A stretch of DNA of 64,000 nt from Pedobacter frigiditerrae (GTDB taxonomy: Bacteria; Bacteroidota; Bacteroidia; Sphingobacteriales; Sphingobacteriaceae): positions 403,255-467,254 of the forward strand of contig NZ_SJSK01000004.1 of NCBI RefSeq assembly GCF_004331645.1, in the 5' to 3' direction. The notes under the pieces were generated by a model. That model made no database searches. It worked only from the letters and a program-made list of their open reading frames with translations, and had not been told where the DNA came from. Shown here one piece after another: positions 53,181 through 61,850 of this stretch. Each line of letters starts with the position of its first letter. Position 1 is the first letter of the stretch. The position numbers and the translations under genes were made by a program.

Positions 53181-54386
53181 CTAACTTAATTTACCGTAAC
53201 CAATATAAGAAAACACATAAGCTAAAACCGCAGCAATTAAGCCAAACATAAAAATGTTGTAGGCTATTCTTATCAGCTTGTATTTTCTGCCTAAAACTAC
53301 ACCTTGCGAATAAACATCAGTAATTAGCGTACCGTACAAAAACTCATTGTCGTTCATCACTTTTACCATTCCTTTAGAATAATCGTTCAAAGCCATTTTG
53401 TAGAAATTGCCGAAAAATAACAGGTTCACTTTTTTACGTTCTAAATCATTATCGGTAAACAAACCATCAGGAATTGAAGGTCTTGTAGCCAATATTGAAA
53501 ATATTATGGTTGATAAACTCACCATTAATAAAATAAAAGTAGGTACTATTAAAAAGGCATTATCTTCTAATCTTCTTAATACCAAACTCACTATTAACGA
53601 AAGAATGATTGAGTTTACAGTAATTAGCAATTGCGCTTTATTATCAGCCATATCACTCAAACGTTGGTTATTAGAAGATGTAATACGAAACATAGTTTCA
53701 ATCCCCTTATCGGGTCTTTTTTTATCTTTTTTGGTTAACAGTTTTTCTTGTATAATCGGTTTATCATCTTTTTTAATTTCAACTTCAGGTTCTTCTTTTA
53801 ACTTATTTCTTAATTTTTCAATGTTTACAGTTTTTTGGTCGTTAAGTAGCAATACACAATAATCTGTATGATATTGCTGACTTTCTAAAAACTCGATGTC
53901 TCTTTTACGCCACTCATTTTTGCTGATATCTTTATTGTAGAGCAACTCAATTTCCTTGTGCATCAGCTTTCTTTTTTTGCTAAAATCTTCCGTGCCCAAA
54001 TGAAATAAATCACCATCGCACAAAATATTTTCTAACTGATTAGTAGGTTTTTGAGGCATTTTTGTTGACAGAATTACCTGCATAACAGCATCTCTAACAT
54101 CTGCAGGAACATCATTTTTCTTTAGATAATCAACTGCTAAATCTGCACCAATTTGCTCATGGTTTTGCGTGTCTTCAAAATATCCTGTATCATGAAACCA
54201 AGCTCCAGTCATTACAATAAAAAAGTCTTTATCGTTTAATTGATAGTGATTGGCAATTTGCATAGTTGCCTTAACTACATCTTGCGTATGTTCTAAGTTA
54301 TGGTAAACCAGGTTTTCATTGTGATGAGTATGGAAGTAATCCATTACAAATTCTTTCACATCTTCTAAAAGGCGTTTGTATTTCAT
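53181..54386 (-). CDS. HD phosphohydrolase fused to a Pycsar-effector-like membrane domain
   Basis: 401 residues. The N-terminal HD domain (about 15-190) keeps its metal ligands: YHNLEHT (H29, H33), AWFHDTGY (HD pair), HEQIGADLA, and LCDGDLFHLG. A charged, Lys-rich linker (about 195-235) leads to the DUF5706/PycTM region: MFRITSSNNQRLSDMADNKA, two hydrophobic helices (about 260-305), and a third near the end (about 370-395). In Pycsar, PycTM proteins sense cUMP or cCMP and damage the membrane; no cyclase is seen here. It heads the ppk1 operon. Confidence 0.87.
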   Translation of the reverse strand: MKYKRLLEDVKEFVMDYFHTHHNENLVYHNLEHTQDVVKATMQIANHYQLNDKDFFIVMTGAWFHDTGYFEDTQNHEQIGADLAVDYLKKNDVPADVRDAVMQVILSTKMPQKPTNQLENILCDGDLFHLGTEDFSKKRKLMHKEIELLYNKDISKNEWRKRDIEFLESQQYHTDYCVLLLNDQKTVNIEKLRNKLKEEPEVEIKKDDKPIIQEKLLTKKDKKRPDKGIETMFRITSSNNQRLSDMADNKAQLLITVNSIILSLIVSLVLRRLEDNAFLIVPTFILLMVSLSTIIFSILATRPSIPDGLFTDNDLERKKVNLLFFGNFYKMALNDYSKGMVKVMNDNEFLYGTLITDVYSQGVVLGRKYKLIRIAYNIFMFGLIAAVLAYVFSYIGYGKLS

Positions 54387-54565
54387 TTCTATTTATTTGA
54401 GAAGTATTTTGATGGTTTATTTTTTTCGTAAAACGATAGATTTTTCAATTTCTATATAATTAATTACATATTTACGAAAGATAAGGAATTTTATTCATGG
54501 CATATCAAAAACCCCATAAAATGAAAATTGTTTTATCTATGTATTATTCTTAATCAATCCTAACA

Positions 54566-55735
54566 ATGAAATTTTTTAAAGCTTTTTGTTTCCTAATTAT
54601 TTTACTCTTTACTATCGGATGGAAGAATGACGATTCAATTAAATCAGCCATTACGGCCACACTTCGTAAACAAACATTAGATGAAGCGAAATGGGCTTTG
54701 CAACAAAAACCAATTACTGTTAGTGCAGAAATTGCTAGTAGAAGTGCCGGTGGCAAAAATGATTTTTATTCTGAAGGTGATTATTGGTGGCCAAATCCAG
54801 AGAAACCAGATGGCCCATATATTCAAAAAGATGGATTAACAAATCCACAAAATTTTGTTGCCCACAGGTTGGCTATGATTCGGTTTAGTAAGATAATTGG
54901 GGCATTAGCTTCTGCTTACAAAATAACTGGCGATGAGAAATACGTTAAACAAGCTGTTATTCATGTTAATGCTTGGTTCATCAATCCAAATACAAAAATG
55001 AACCCTAATCTTTTATACGCACAAGCCATTAAAGGTGTTGCCACTGGGCGAGGAATTGGAATTATAGACACTATTCAGTTAATGGAAGTTGTGCAAGGAA
55101 TTATTGCCATTCAAAATGCCAAGTCATTACCAAAGACAACTATTGATGGTGCAAAAAAATGGTTTGCTGAATATTTAATTTGGTTAACAACACATCAATA
55201 TGGTAAAGATGAAATGAATGCAAAAAACAACCATGGAACTTGCTGGGTAATGCAAGTAGCTTGTTTTGCTAAATTTACGGGCAATAAAGAACTCTTAAAT
55301 TTTTGTATTGATAGATATAAAACAGTTCTACTACCTCAACAAATGGAAAAAGATGGGAGTTTACCTTTAGAATTAAAGCGCACTAAACCTTTCGGTTATT
55401 CTCTTTTTAACCTTGATGCTTTTGCAACAATTTGTCAGCTATTAAGCACAAGGCAAGATAATCTTTGGACTTACAAAACAAAAGATGGAGTTGGAATTAA
55501 AAAAGGTGTAGCGTTTTTATATCCTTTTATTGCTGATAAAACCAGATGGCCATATGCAAAAGATGCCATGCACTGGGAAAGTTGGCCTGTAGCGCAACCA
55601 TCTATCCTATTTTCTGCAATTGCTTATCAAAACAAGGAATGGTTTAATACTTGGCAAAAAGCAGAACACAGTCCAAAAAACGAAGAGGTAATTAGAAATT
55701 TACCAGTTAGGCACCCACTAATTTGGATTGATTAG
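54566..55735 (+). CDS. Alginate-lyase-domain secreted protein
   Basis: 389 residues with an N-terminal signal-like helix (about 3-18). The body is an (alpha/alpha)-barrel-type alginate lyase domain (PF05426-like): YWWPNPEKPDGPYIQKDG, then the catalytic-region NNHGTCW (about 225-231), and DGSLPLELKRTKPFGYSLFNL (quoted in part: DGSLPLELKRT). It should cleave acidic polysaccharides such as alginate by beta-elimination in the periplasm or outside. No PUL-type SusC/D pair is adjacent. It is divergent from the HD-PycTM operon, 179 bases away. Confidence 0.84.
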   Translation: MKFFKAFCFLIILLFTIGWKNDDSIKSAITATLRKQTLDEAKWALQQKPITVSAEIASRSAGGKNDFYSEGDYWWPNPEKPDGPYIQKDGLTNPQNFVAHRLAMIRFSKIIGALASAYKITGDEKYVKQAVIHVNAWFINPNTKMNPNLLYAQAIKGVATGRGIGIIDTIQLMEVVQGIIAIQNAKSLPKTTIDGAKKWFAEYLIWLTTHQYGKDEMNAKNNHGTCWVMQVACFAKFTGNKELLNFCIDRYKTVLLPQQMEKDGSLPLELKRTKPFGYSLFNLDAFATICQLLSTRQDNLWTYKTKDGVGIKKGVAFLYPFIADKTRWPYAKDAMHWESWPVAQPSILFSAIAYQNKEWFNTWQKAEHSPKNEEVIRNLPVRHPLIWID

Positions 55736-55807
55736 ATATTGTACAAATATTAAAACAAGCCTGCTAAATCTTTGTTAACATTAAGTTAAATTAACATCTA
55801 ATCTATA

Positions 55808-56296
55808 ATGAATAGTCGTAGTAACAGATTTCAATTTTTTCCGTTTATAATCTGCCTTTTAATCCCATTAGCTATTGGTGCAATTGGTGGTTTTTTAACT
55901 TTCGAATCCGTTAAAACCTGGTACACAACTTTAAACAAACCATCATTTAATCCTCCAAATTGGATATTTGGTCCTGTTTGGACTACCTTATACATTTTAA
56001 TGGGTATTTCTTCTTATCTAGTTTGGCAAAGACGAAAGATTGTATCTGGATATTCTTGGGCAGTTGGTGTTTATTTACTGCAATTGTTGCTTAATTTAAT
56101 GTGGTCTTACTTATTCTTTTACCAACAACAGATTGGTTTCGCACTCATAGAAATTGGCATTTTATTGTTAACGATAATTGTAAATACATTTATTTTTTAT
56201 CGCATAAATAAAATAGCTGGCTTGCTATTTATACCTTATATTCTTTGGGTCAGTTTTGCGTCTTATTTAACTTATTCTATTTTTATTTTAAACTAA
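55808..56296 (+). CDS. tspO: TspO/MBR-family membrane protein
   Basis: 162 residues with five transmembrane helices. The family signature is clear: WYTTLNKPSFNPPNWIFGPVW (quoted in part: LNKPSFNPPNW), with YILMGISSYLVW and LQLLLNLMWSYLFF. TspO proteins bind porphyrins and sterol-like ligands in membranes and may take part in tetrapyrrole or stress control. A single gene, 32 bases before the patatin gene, with no other link. Confidence 0.93.
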   Translation: MNSRSNRFQFFPFIICLLIPLAIGAIGGFLTFESVKTWYTTLNKPSFNPPNWIFGPVWTTLYILMGISSYLVWQRRKIVSGYSWAVGVYLLQLLLNLMWSYLFFYQQQIGFALIEIGILLLTIIVNTFIFYRINKIAGLLFIPYILWVSFASYLTYSIFILN

Positions 56297-56327
56297 TTTA
56301 AAAAGAAAACGATATTTTTATAGGGTG

Positions 56328-58643
56328 ATGTATCCTAAAAAGCTATTCGTTTTATTTCTTATGCTTTTGGTGCTACAAGTTAAAGCACAAAAGGTTGGCT
56401 TAGTTTTAAGCGGCGGTGGCGCCAAGGGTTTGGCTCATATAGGTACACTTAAAGCACTCGAAGAAAACAATATTCCAATAGATTATATTACGGGAACATC
56501 AATGGGTGGTATTGTTGGTGCAATGTACGCAGCAGGTTATTCTCCTACACAAATAGAGAAAATAGCATTAAGTGCTGATTTCCAGGATTGGGTGGCCGGA
56601 AAATACAAAAGTGATTATAGTTATTACTTCCAGAAAACGAACGCAAACGCTTCTATTCTTACCGCAAAATTATCAATTGATACAAGTTTAAGGTTAAATT
56701 TTAGGTCCAATATTGTAAATGATATTCCGCTTAATTTCGCTCTTTTAGAATTATTTTCACAAGCATCAGCCATTTCAAAAGATAATTTTGACAACCTATT
56801 TGTACCGTTTCGTTGTATGGCATCTGATGTTTTATCTCAAAAAAGTCTTACAGTTGGCAAAGGAAGTTTAGCAGAGGCAGTTAGGGCAACCATGACGGTT
56901 CCTTTGGTATATAGGCCAATTAAACTAGATGGAAAATATGTTTTTGATGGTGGCTTATACAATAATTTCCCTGCTGATGTGATGAAAACTGAGTTTAAAC
57001 CAGACTTTATTATTGGTGCAAATGTCTCATCCAAAACATTTAATACTTATCCAAAAAATGATGACAAGTTAATGAACAGATTTTTGGTATATATGTTTCT
57101 TTCCAAATCCGATTCTACTTTGGTTGGCGATAATGGTATTTATATTCAGCCAGATTTAATTGATTATACTACTACCAATTTTACACCTGTTGCAGAGCTA
57201 ATTAAACGGGGCTATGATGCGACAATGACTGATATGGCAAATATTAAAAAAGCAATTGCAAGAAGAGTTAATAACGAAGAATTAACCTCAAAACGATTGA
57301 TTTTTAATCAGCGTAAACCAGATTTAGTTTTTAGCAATGTAACCGTTTCTGGCGTTAATTCTCAACAAAAAAAATATATAGAGCGGCTTTTCAAAAGTGA
57401 TAACGCAACCTTCAATTTAGCAGATATTAAACGAGGTTATTATAAATTAGTGGCCGATGAAACTTTTGAAACTGTTTATCCAAAAATATCATATCATCCA
57501 GAAACAGACAGTTACAATTTTGAAATTGTAGCACAGCCGAAAAAGAGTTTCAAGATAGATTTTGGCGGTAATATTTCATCAAGACCAATAAGTAATGTTT
57601 ACTTGGGTTTACAATATAATTACCTTAATCGTAAAGCTTATACGGTTGGTGCTAATTTTTATTCGGGAAGATTTTATGAATCTGCGCAGGTAAGTGGTCG
57701 TTTAGATTATCCATCGGGATTACCCTTGTATCTCGCAGCAGAGCTGACTTATAATCACTGGAATTACTATAACACAAGTCAGATTTTTATTGAGAATCCT
57801 CATCCAACTTATATTGAACAAGCTGACAGGAAAATTGACTTGAAATTTGGAATGCCTTTAAATCGCAATGCCAGACTTACTTTAAGCGCAGCTTTTATTA
57901 ATAATAACGATAGGTACAGCCCTACTAATACCTTTGCTGTTGGGGATATATTAGACAGAACTGTTTTTAATGGATTAAAAGGTAGTTTAACATTTGATAA
58001 AAATTCCTTAAACAGAAAACAATATGCGGATAGAGGACATAGTTTTTTATTAAGCGTTAGTTTTACTACGGGGAAAGAAAATTATACACCAGGAAACATT
58101 TTTAGAACATTAACATCATTTACAAACCAACTTGCCATTCAGCGTACTTTTAGAGAATGGGGAAGCATTAAATTGAGCGATGAACATTATTTTCTACATT
58201 CTAAAAACTATAGCTTAGGCTATTTGGTCGAGGGTGTAATTTCCAATCAACCATTGTTTTTTAATTATTATTCATCTCTTTTAGCCGCTCCGGCTTTTTA
58301 TCCATTGCAGGATAGCAAATCGTTATTTTTAGAAAACTTTAGAGCAACAAGTTATTTAGCTGGAGGATTAAAAAACATATTTCACATCAAAAAGAACTTC
58401 GATTTTAGATTAGAAGGCTATTTAATGTTACCTTACAAAGATTTTCAAAAAGAAGGACTACAGGGCGTAAAGTATGCCGGTGCCATTAGTAAATGGCGTT
58501 ATGCAGGAACGGCTGGACTAGTTTACCATACTCCAGTTGGACCAGTAAGTTTTAGTTATAATTTATACGATGATAACAATAAAAGAAACGGAGTTTTACT
58601 ACATTTAGGTTACCTAATTTACAATAAACGGTCTATAGAATGA
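56328..58643 (+). CDS. Patatin-like phospholipase fused to an outer-membrane barrel
   Basis: 771 residues. The signal peptide (about 1-20, ending VKAQ) precedes a patatin domain (about 22-300) with oxyanion loop SGGGAKG, the nucleophile elbow GTSMGG (S58) and the catalytic Asp in DGGLYNN (about residue 207). A POTRA-like segment (about 335-405) follows, then an Omp85-type barrel to the end. The arrangement is like PlpD-type (type Vd) proteins, where the lipase is presented through or held beside its own barrel. The ATG at 56328 is preferred to the GTG just before it. Confidence 0.88.
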   Translation: MYPKKLFVLFLMLLVLQVKAQKVGLVLSGGGAKGLAHIGTLKALEENNIPIDYITGTSMGGIVGAMYAAGYSPTQIEKIALSADFQDWVAGKYKSDYSYYFQKTNANASILTAKLSIDTSLRLNFRSNIVNDIPLNFALLELFSQASAISKDNFDNLFVPFRCMASDVLSQKSLTVGKGSLAEAVRATMTVPLVYRPIKLDGKYVFDGGLYNNFPADVMKTEFKPDFIIGANVSSKTFNTYPKNDDKLMNRFLVYMFLSKSDSTLVGDNGIYIQPDLIDYTTTNFTPVAELIKRGYDATMTDMANIKKAIARRVNNEELTSKRLIFNQRKPDLVFSNVTVSGVNSQQKKYIERLFKSDNATFNLADIKRGYYKLVADETFETVYPKISYHPETDSYNFEIVAQPKKSFKIDFGGNISSRPISNVYLGLQYNYLNRKAYTVGANFYSGRFYESAQVSGRLDYPSGLPLYLAAELTYNHWNYYNTSQIFIENPHPTYIEQADRKIDLKFGMPLNRNARLTLSAAFINNNDRYSPTNTFAVGDILDRTVFNGLKGSLTFDKNSLNRKQYADRGHSFLLSVSFTTGKENYTPGNIFRTLTSFTNQLAIQRTFREWGSIKLSDEHYFLHSKNYSLGYLVEGVISNQPLFFNYYSSLLAAPAFYPLQDSKSLFLENFRATSYLAGGLKNIFHIKKNFDFRLEGYLMLPYKDFQKEGLQGVKYAGAISKWRYAGTAGLVYHTPVGPVSFSYNLYDDNNKRNGVLLHLGYLIYNKRSIE

Positions 58644-59167
58644 GAAATATAATTGTATTGTTTTTAATGTTAATTTGCAGCAGTTGTTTTGCACAAAATG
58701 CCGATATCAATAACTTTTTAGTGAAGGAAAGTTTATTAAAAAACAGCAAACTTGCCATAATTGCAGCTGATTCACTTGAAAATCCGTTGGAGCAAATTAA
58801 TGGAACTTATACTTTTAGTGTAAGTGGTTTTACACAACAATTAACCTTTAATGATGGTGTTGCCATTTTACCATTGGCGATTGATAAATCTACTTTTGTT
58901 TACATCAAACATCAAAATGACAGAGGTACACACAGTAAATTACTGTATGTTTATAAGAAAGAAGGAAATTTAAATCCTTTCACAATCAGCAGAATTTTCT
59001 TGATTATCATTCCTTTAATTATCGTTGTTCTTGCTTTTGCCTTTAAGAAATTCATTTACATTGCCGTTGTTTTGCTCATTATTTTTATGATTTTTAGCTA
59101 CAGCAACGGTTTGAATATTTCTACCTTCTTTGAAACTACTTTTGATTATTTAAGGAATTTGGTGTAA
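58640..59167 (+). CDS. Membrane protein of unknown function, partner of the patatin gene
   Basis: 175 residues. A cleavable signal-like leader (about 1-18, ending CFAQ) is followed by a soluble beta-like part (20-115: GTYTFSVSGFTQQLTFNDG) and two adjacent hydrophobic helices near 120-155. Its start overlaps the patatin stop by four bases (ATGA), so it is translationally coupled and may assist or restrain that protein (inference). I do not recognise a family. Confidence 0.7.
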   Translation: MRNIIVLFLMLICSSCFAQNADINNFLVKESLLKNSKLAIIAADSLENPLEQINGTYTFSVSGFTQQLTFNDGVAILPLAIDKSTFVYIKHQNDRGTHSKLLYVYKKEGNLNPFTISRIFLIIIPLIIVVLAFAFKKFIYIAVVLLIIFMIFSYSNGLNISTFFETTFDYLRNLV

Positions 59168-59179
59168 GAAGTTTATTGG

Positions 59180-59206
59180 TTCATTAGTATCACTAGTTCA
59201 TTTGGC
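59180..59206. repeat. TTCATTAG/TTCATTTGG dispersed repeat, copy A
   Basis: A 27-base element matching copy B at 63061-63087 at 22 positions. Each copy is an imperfect direct repeat of a TAGTTCATTGGCATCAT-like unit. Confidence 0.6.
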
Positions 59207-59218
59207 GTGATGCAACTT

Positions 59219-59331
59219 TAAATAGTAGCACAGGACTTTGTTAAGTAAACTGGATTGAAGCGACATCCTTTATGATTGTCATCCTGAGCCTGTCGAAGGA
59301 TAATTATAAAGATATAGCGTAAAAGCCAGAC
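59219..59331. repeat. Dispersed repeat module shared with 638-790
   Basis: In order: TAAATAGTAGCAC (inverse of 638-650), GATTGAAGCG (59253-59262), TTGTCATCCTGAGCC (59276-59290), GTCGAAGGA, and a TATAGCGTAAAAGC tail. The same blocks, apart from the inverted first one, occur in the same order at 701-785. Confidence 0.6.
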
Positions 59332-59426
59332 TAACTTTAACAGGTTCACTGGAATTGCTTTTCGAATGATTTAAACTCAGGATAGATTATTAATCAATTC
59401 GTAATTCCTAAATCCAAAATCGTCAA

Positions 59427-61850
59427 TTAAAAAGGCATTCCTATACCAAAATTATATTGCATGAAACGATATCTATCTGGAGAATGGTCTGCCAAATACC
59501 TAGCTTTAAAATCTCTTGCTCCGTTAAAATATTTCCCAATAACCCATTGTTCTGAACCAGCAAATTGAGGATCTTTAAGTTTTAAGCCTAAATCGAATCT
59601 AAACACAAAAAACTGAACATCGTACCTAAAACCAAACCCCGTTCCAATAGCTATTTGCTCTCCCAATCGTTTAAAATCGAAATAAGTTTCTGGCCTAGGA
59701 TTATTTGGAGAGATATTCCATACGTTACCTGCATCAAGAAAAGTAGCACCTCTTAATTTACCTCCAAAAAGCTTATTGATTAACATGAATCGATATTCTA
59801 AATTGGTTTCAATTCGCATTTGGCCCAGTTGGTCAATACCATAAGATGCCTTTCTAGCAGCCTCACTTTTAATTACATCCCTGTTGTAATTACCAGGACC
59901 TAACGTTCTAGCTTGCCAAGCACGTACACCGTTTGAACCACCCGCATAGAATAATTTTTCGAATGGTACAGAAATAGAGTTTCCGTAAGCATAACCTACG
60001 CCACCATTTATTCTTGCAACAAATTGTCTTTCTGCACCTAAACGCTTGTACCAACGTAAATCTATTTCAGGCCTAACATATTGATTAAATGGCAAACCGA
60101 AAATTGTTCCGAAGTCACCATTTTGAGGGTCATGTTTATCTCCTGCCAAGCTAGATATACCCGATAATAAGTTACCGGCAATATCTATGTTTCCTCTAAA
60201 ATAAATGAACGTTCTATTCTCTAATAGTTTATCAGCGTTTAGAGAATACGCATATTTCATCCCTAGGGTAAAATCTTTACGCCCTAGCAATTGGATGTTA
60301 TAAGAACTATTTCTTAAAATTTCTTCATTAACAATGTAGTTTGGATTTGTTTTATCATTGCTATCGATTAAAACACTACCAAAACGATACTCAAAATTTA
60401 GAGGAGTGAATGAGTGAAGTTTAGATTTTGTTTCTACCCAATCGTAGCTCACAGAATTGATAAAAATGCGTCGAACAGTAATATCTTTTTGTAGGGCATA
60501 CAAATAACTAGTAGAGAAAGTTGTGTATGGCATTCCATTTTTTCCCATCATAGGTATGCCAAAAGGAATCATTAACCTTGGAACAGTTAAACCAGCACTA
60601 ACTGAAAAATCCCTTTGATAGATATTTTTAAAGATAGGAACACCTTTTTCATTAAGCATTTGCAAACCGCCCTTTATTTGAAACTGAAATCGCTCTGCTC
60701 CTCGTAAAAAATTATTATCTGTGTAGGTATTACTAACGTTAAAACCTAGTGTTCCACTGTTAAAAGGAACCTCAATTTCCATCCTATCGCTTCTTCTTTT
60801 TTGCGGAATTAAGAAAATAACGGGGTCAATTTTAGCGGTACTATCCTTAGCTTTATTGTAATCTATTTTAACATTTTTAAACACATTTAATTCGTAAAGC
60901 CTATCATAGGTTAAAACTTCCTTTCTGATATCGTAAGTTTCTCCTTCCCTAATGAAATCGTAGCGTACAATGGGGTTTCTTCTAAACCTTTTTGAAAGGT
61001 CTGTAAATTTAATGCCTCTAAAAGCTTTTTTGTTTTTTAACGAGTCTGAAAGTTTATCTAAATCAGTAAAACCTTCTGAATTTTCGGCAATAAGAATATT
61101 TGTTTCGCCTATACTATAGGTCTTGTGTTTTGTACCATCGAGTGGATTTTCGATAATTAACTTTACACCTACCTTGCTATTATTTTGATTTGAATCTGGA
61201 CTATAACTAATATAAGGACGTACAAAATCATAATATCCATTTTGACGCATCAGCTGATAAATTTGTTCTCTTTCGTAGGTTAGAGAATCAGCATCATATT
61301 GTTTGCCTACACGTAAATGAGTAAAAGACTCTTTATTTGAAAGGTAAAGGTTTTTAATGGTGGTATCGGTAATTTGATATGTAATTCCATTTATAAAAAA
61401 TGGCGGACCAGGCTTAGCCACGAACCTCAACTTTGCTTTTTTGTCTTTTACTTCGATTTCAGATTTCACCTTTGCCATAAAGAAACCCTTGCTTTTTAAG
61501 TATTTCTCTATTTGGTTACGCGAAATCTCTACCAATGCACTATCTAAAATTGGAGGTGGATCGCCAAGAGGTTTGATATTACTAGTTTTATATTTGCCAT
61601 TTTTAGTATTAAAAATATTGTAAATACCCACATTTAAACCTAAAATGGATGGCCGAATGTCTTTTTGGATATAATTATAGGCATTCTCTTCATAAGCTTT
61701 ATCAATGCTATCAATTTTAACCTTCTTAACTATAGATTGATAGTCTTCAATATATTTTGTTGAAGAACATCCTGCCACAAAAACAAGAATAAATAGTAAT
61801 ATTGTAAGAATTTGTACCTGCTGCTTATAGTTATTATTGTATGCTTTCAA
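59427..61850 (-). CDS. tamL: TamL-type BamA/TamA-family outer-membrane lipoprotein
   Basis: 807 residues. Lipobox VAGC (C28) follows a signal sequence. POTRA-like domains (about 40-330, with RNQIEKYLKSKGFF and EREQIYQLMRQNGYYDF) precede a 16-strand Omp85 barrel (about 390-807) containing the loop-6 motif GGSNGVRAW and ending YNFGIGMPF. It acts in outer-membrane protein or lipid delivery like TamA. The start is TTG at 61850: no in-frame ATG precedes the lipobox at a suitable distance and a stop lies upstream. This places its start inside the divergent rRNA/tRNA methyltransferase gene, overlapping by ten bases. Confidence 0.88.
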   Translation of the reverse strand: MKAYNNNYKQQVQILTILLFILVFVAGCSSTKYIEDYQSIVKKVKIDSIDKAYEENAYNYIQKDIRPSILGLNVGIYNIFNTKNGKYKTSNIKPLGDPPPILDSALVEISRNQIEKYLKSKGFFMAKVKSEIEVKDKKAKLRFVAKPGPPFFINGITYQITDTTIKNLYLSNKESFTHLRVGKQYDADSLTYEREQIYQLMRQNGYYDFVRPYISYSPDSNQNNSKVGVKLIIENPLDGTKHKTYSIGETNILIAENSEGFTDLDKLSDSLKNKKAFRGIKFTDLSKRFRRNPIVRYDFIREGETYDIRKEVLTYDRLYELNVFKNVKIDYNKAKDSTAKIDPVIFLIPQKRRSDRMEIEVPFNSGTLGFNVSNTYTDNNFLRGAERFQFQIKGGLQMLNEKGVPIFKNIYQRDFSVSAGLTVPRLMIPFGIPMMGKNGMPYTTFSTSYLYALQKDITVRRIFINSVSYDWVETKSKLHSFTPLNFEYRFGSVLIDSNDKTNPNYIVNEEILRNSSYNIQLLGRKDFTLGMKYAYSLNADKLLENRTFIYFRGNIDIAGNLLSGISSLAGDKHDPQNGDFGTIFGLPFNQYVRPEIDLRWYKRLGAERQFVARINGGVGYAYGNSISVPFEKLFYAGGSNGVRAWQARTLGPGNYNRDVIKSEAARKASYGIDQLGQMRIETNLEYRFMLINKLFGGKLRGATFLDAGNVWNISPNNPRPETYFDFKRLGEQIAIGTGFGFRYDVQFFVFRFDLGLKLKDPQFAGSEQWVIGKYFNGARDFKARYLADHSPDRYRFMQYNFGIGMPF

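Noticed and set aside
53407..53862. 151-codon plus-strand frame opposite the HD-PycTM gene
   Set aside because: It is the reverse complement of a clearly coding region with recognised domains; its product is a hydrophobic shadow without family marks.
53181..54386. Complete Pycsar anti-phage pair
   Set aside because: No PycC-type cyclase gene lies beside the PycTM-like gene, so only the effector-like half is present.
54497..54553. 18-codon frame just before the alginate lyase gene
   Set aside because: Very short, no terminator or hairpin typical of a leader peptide, and ordinary composition for AT-rich DNA.
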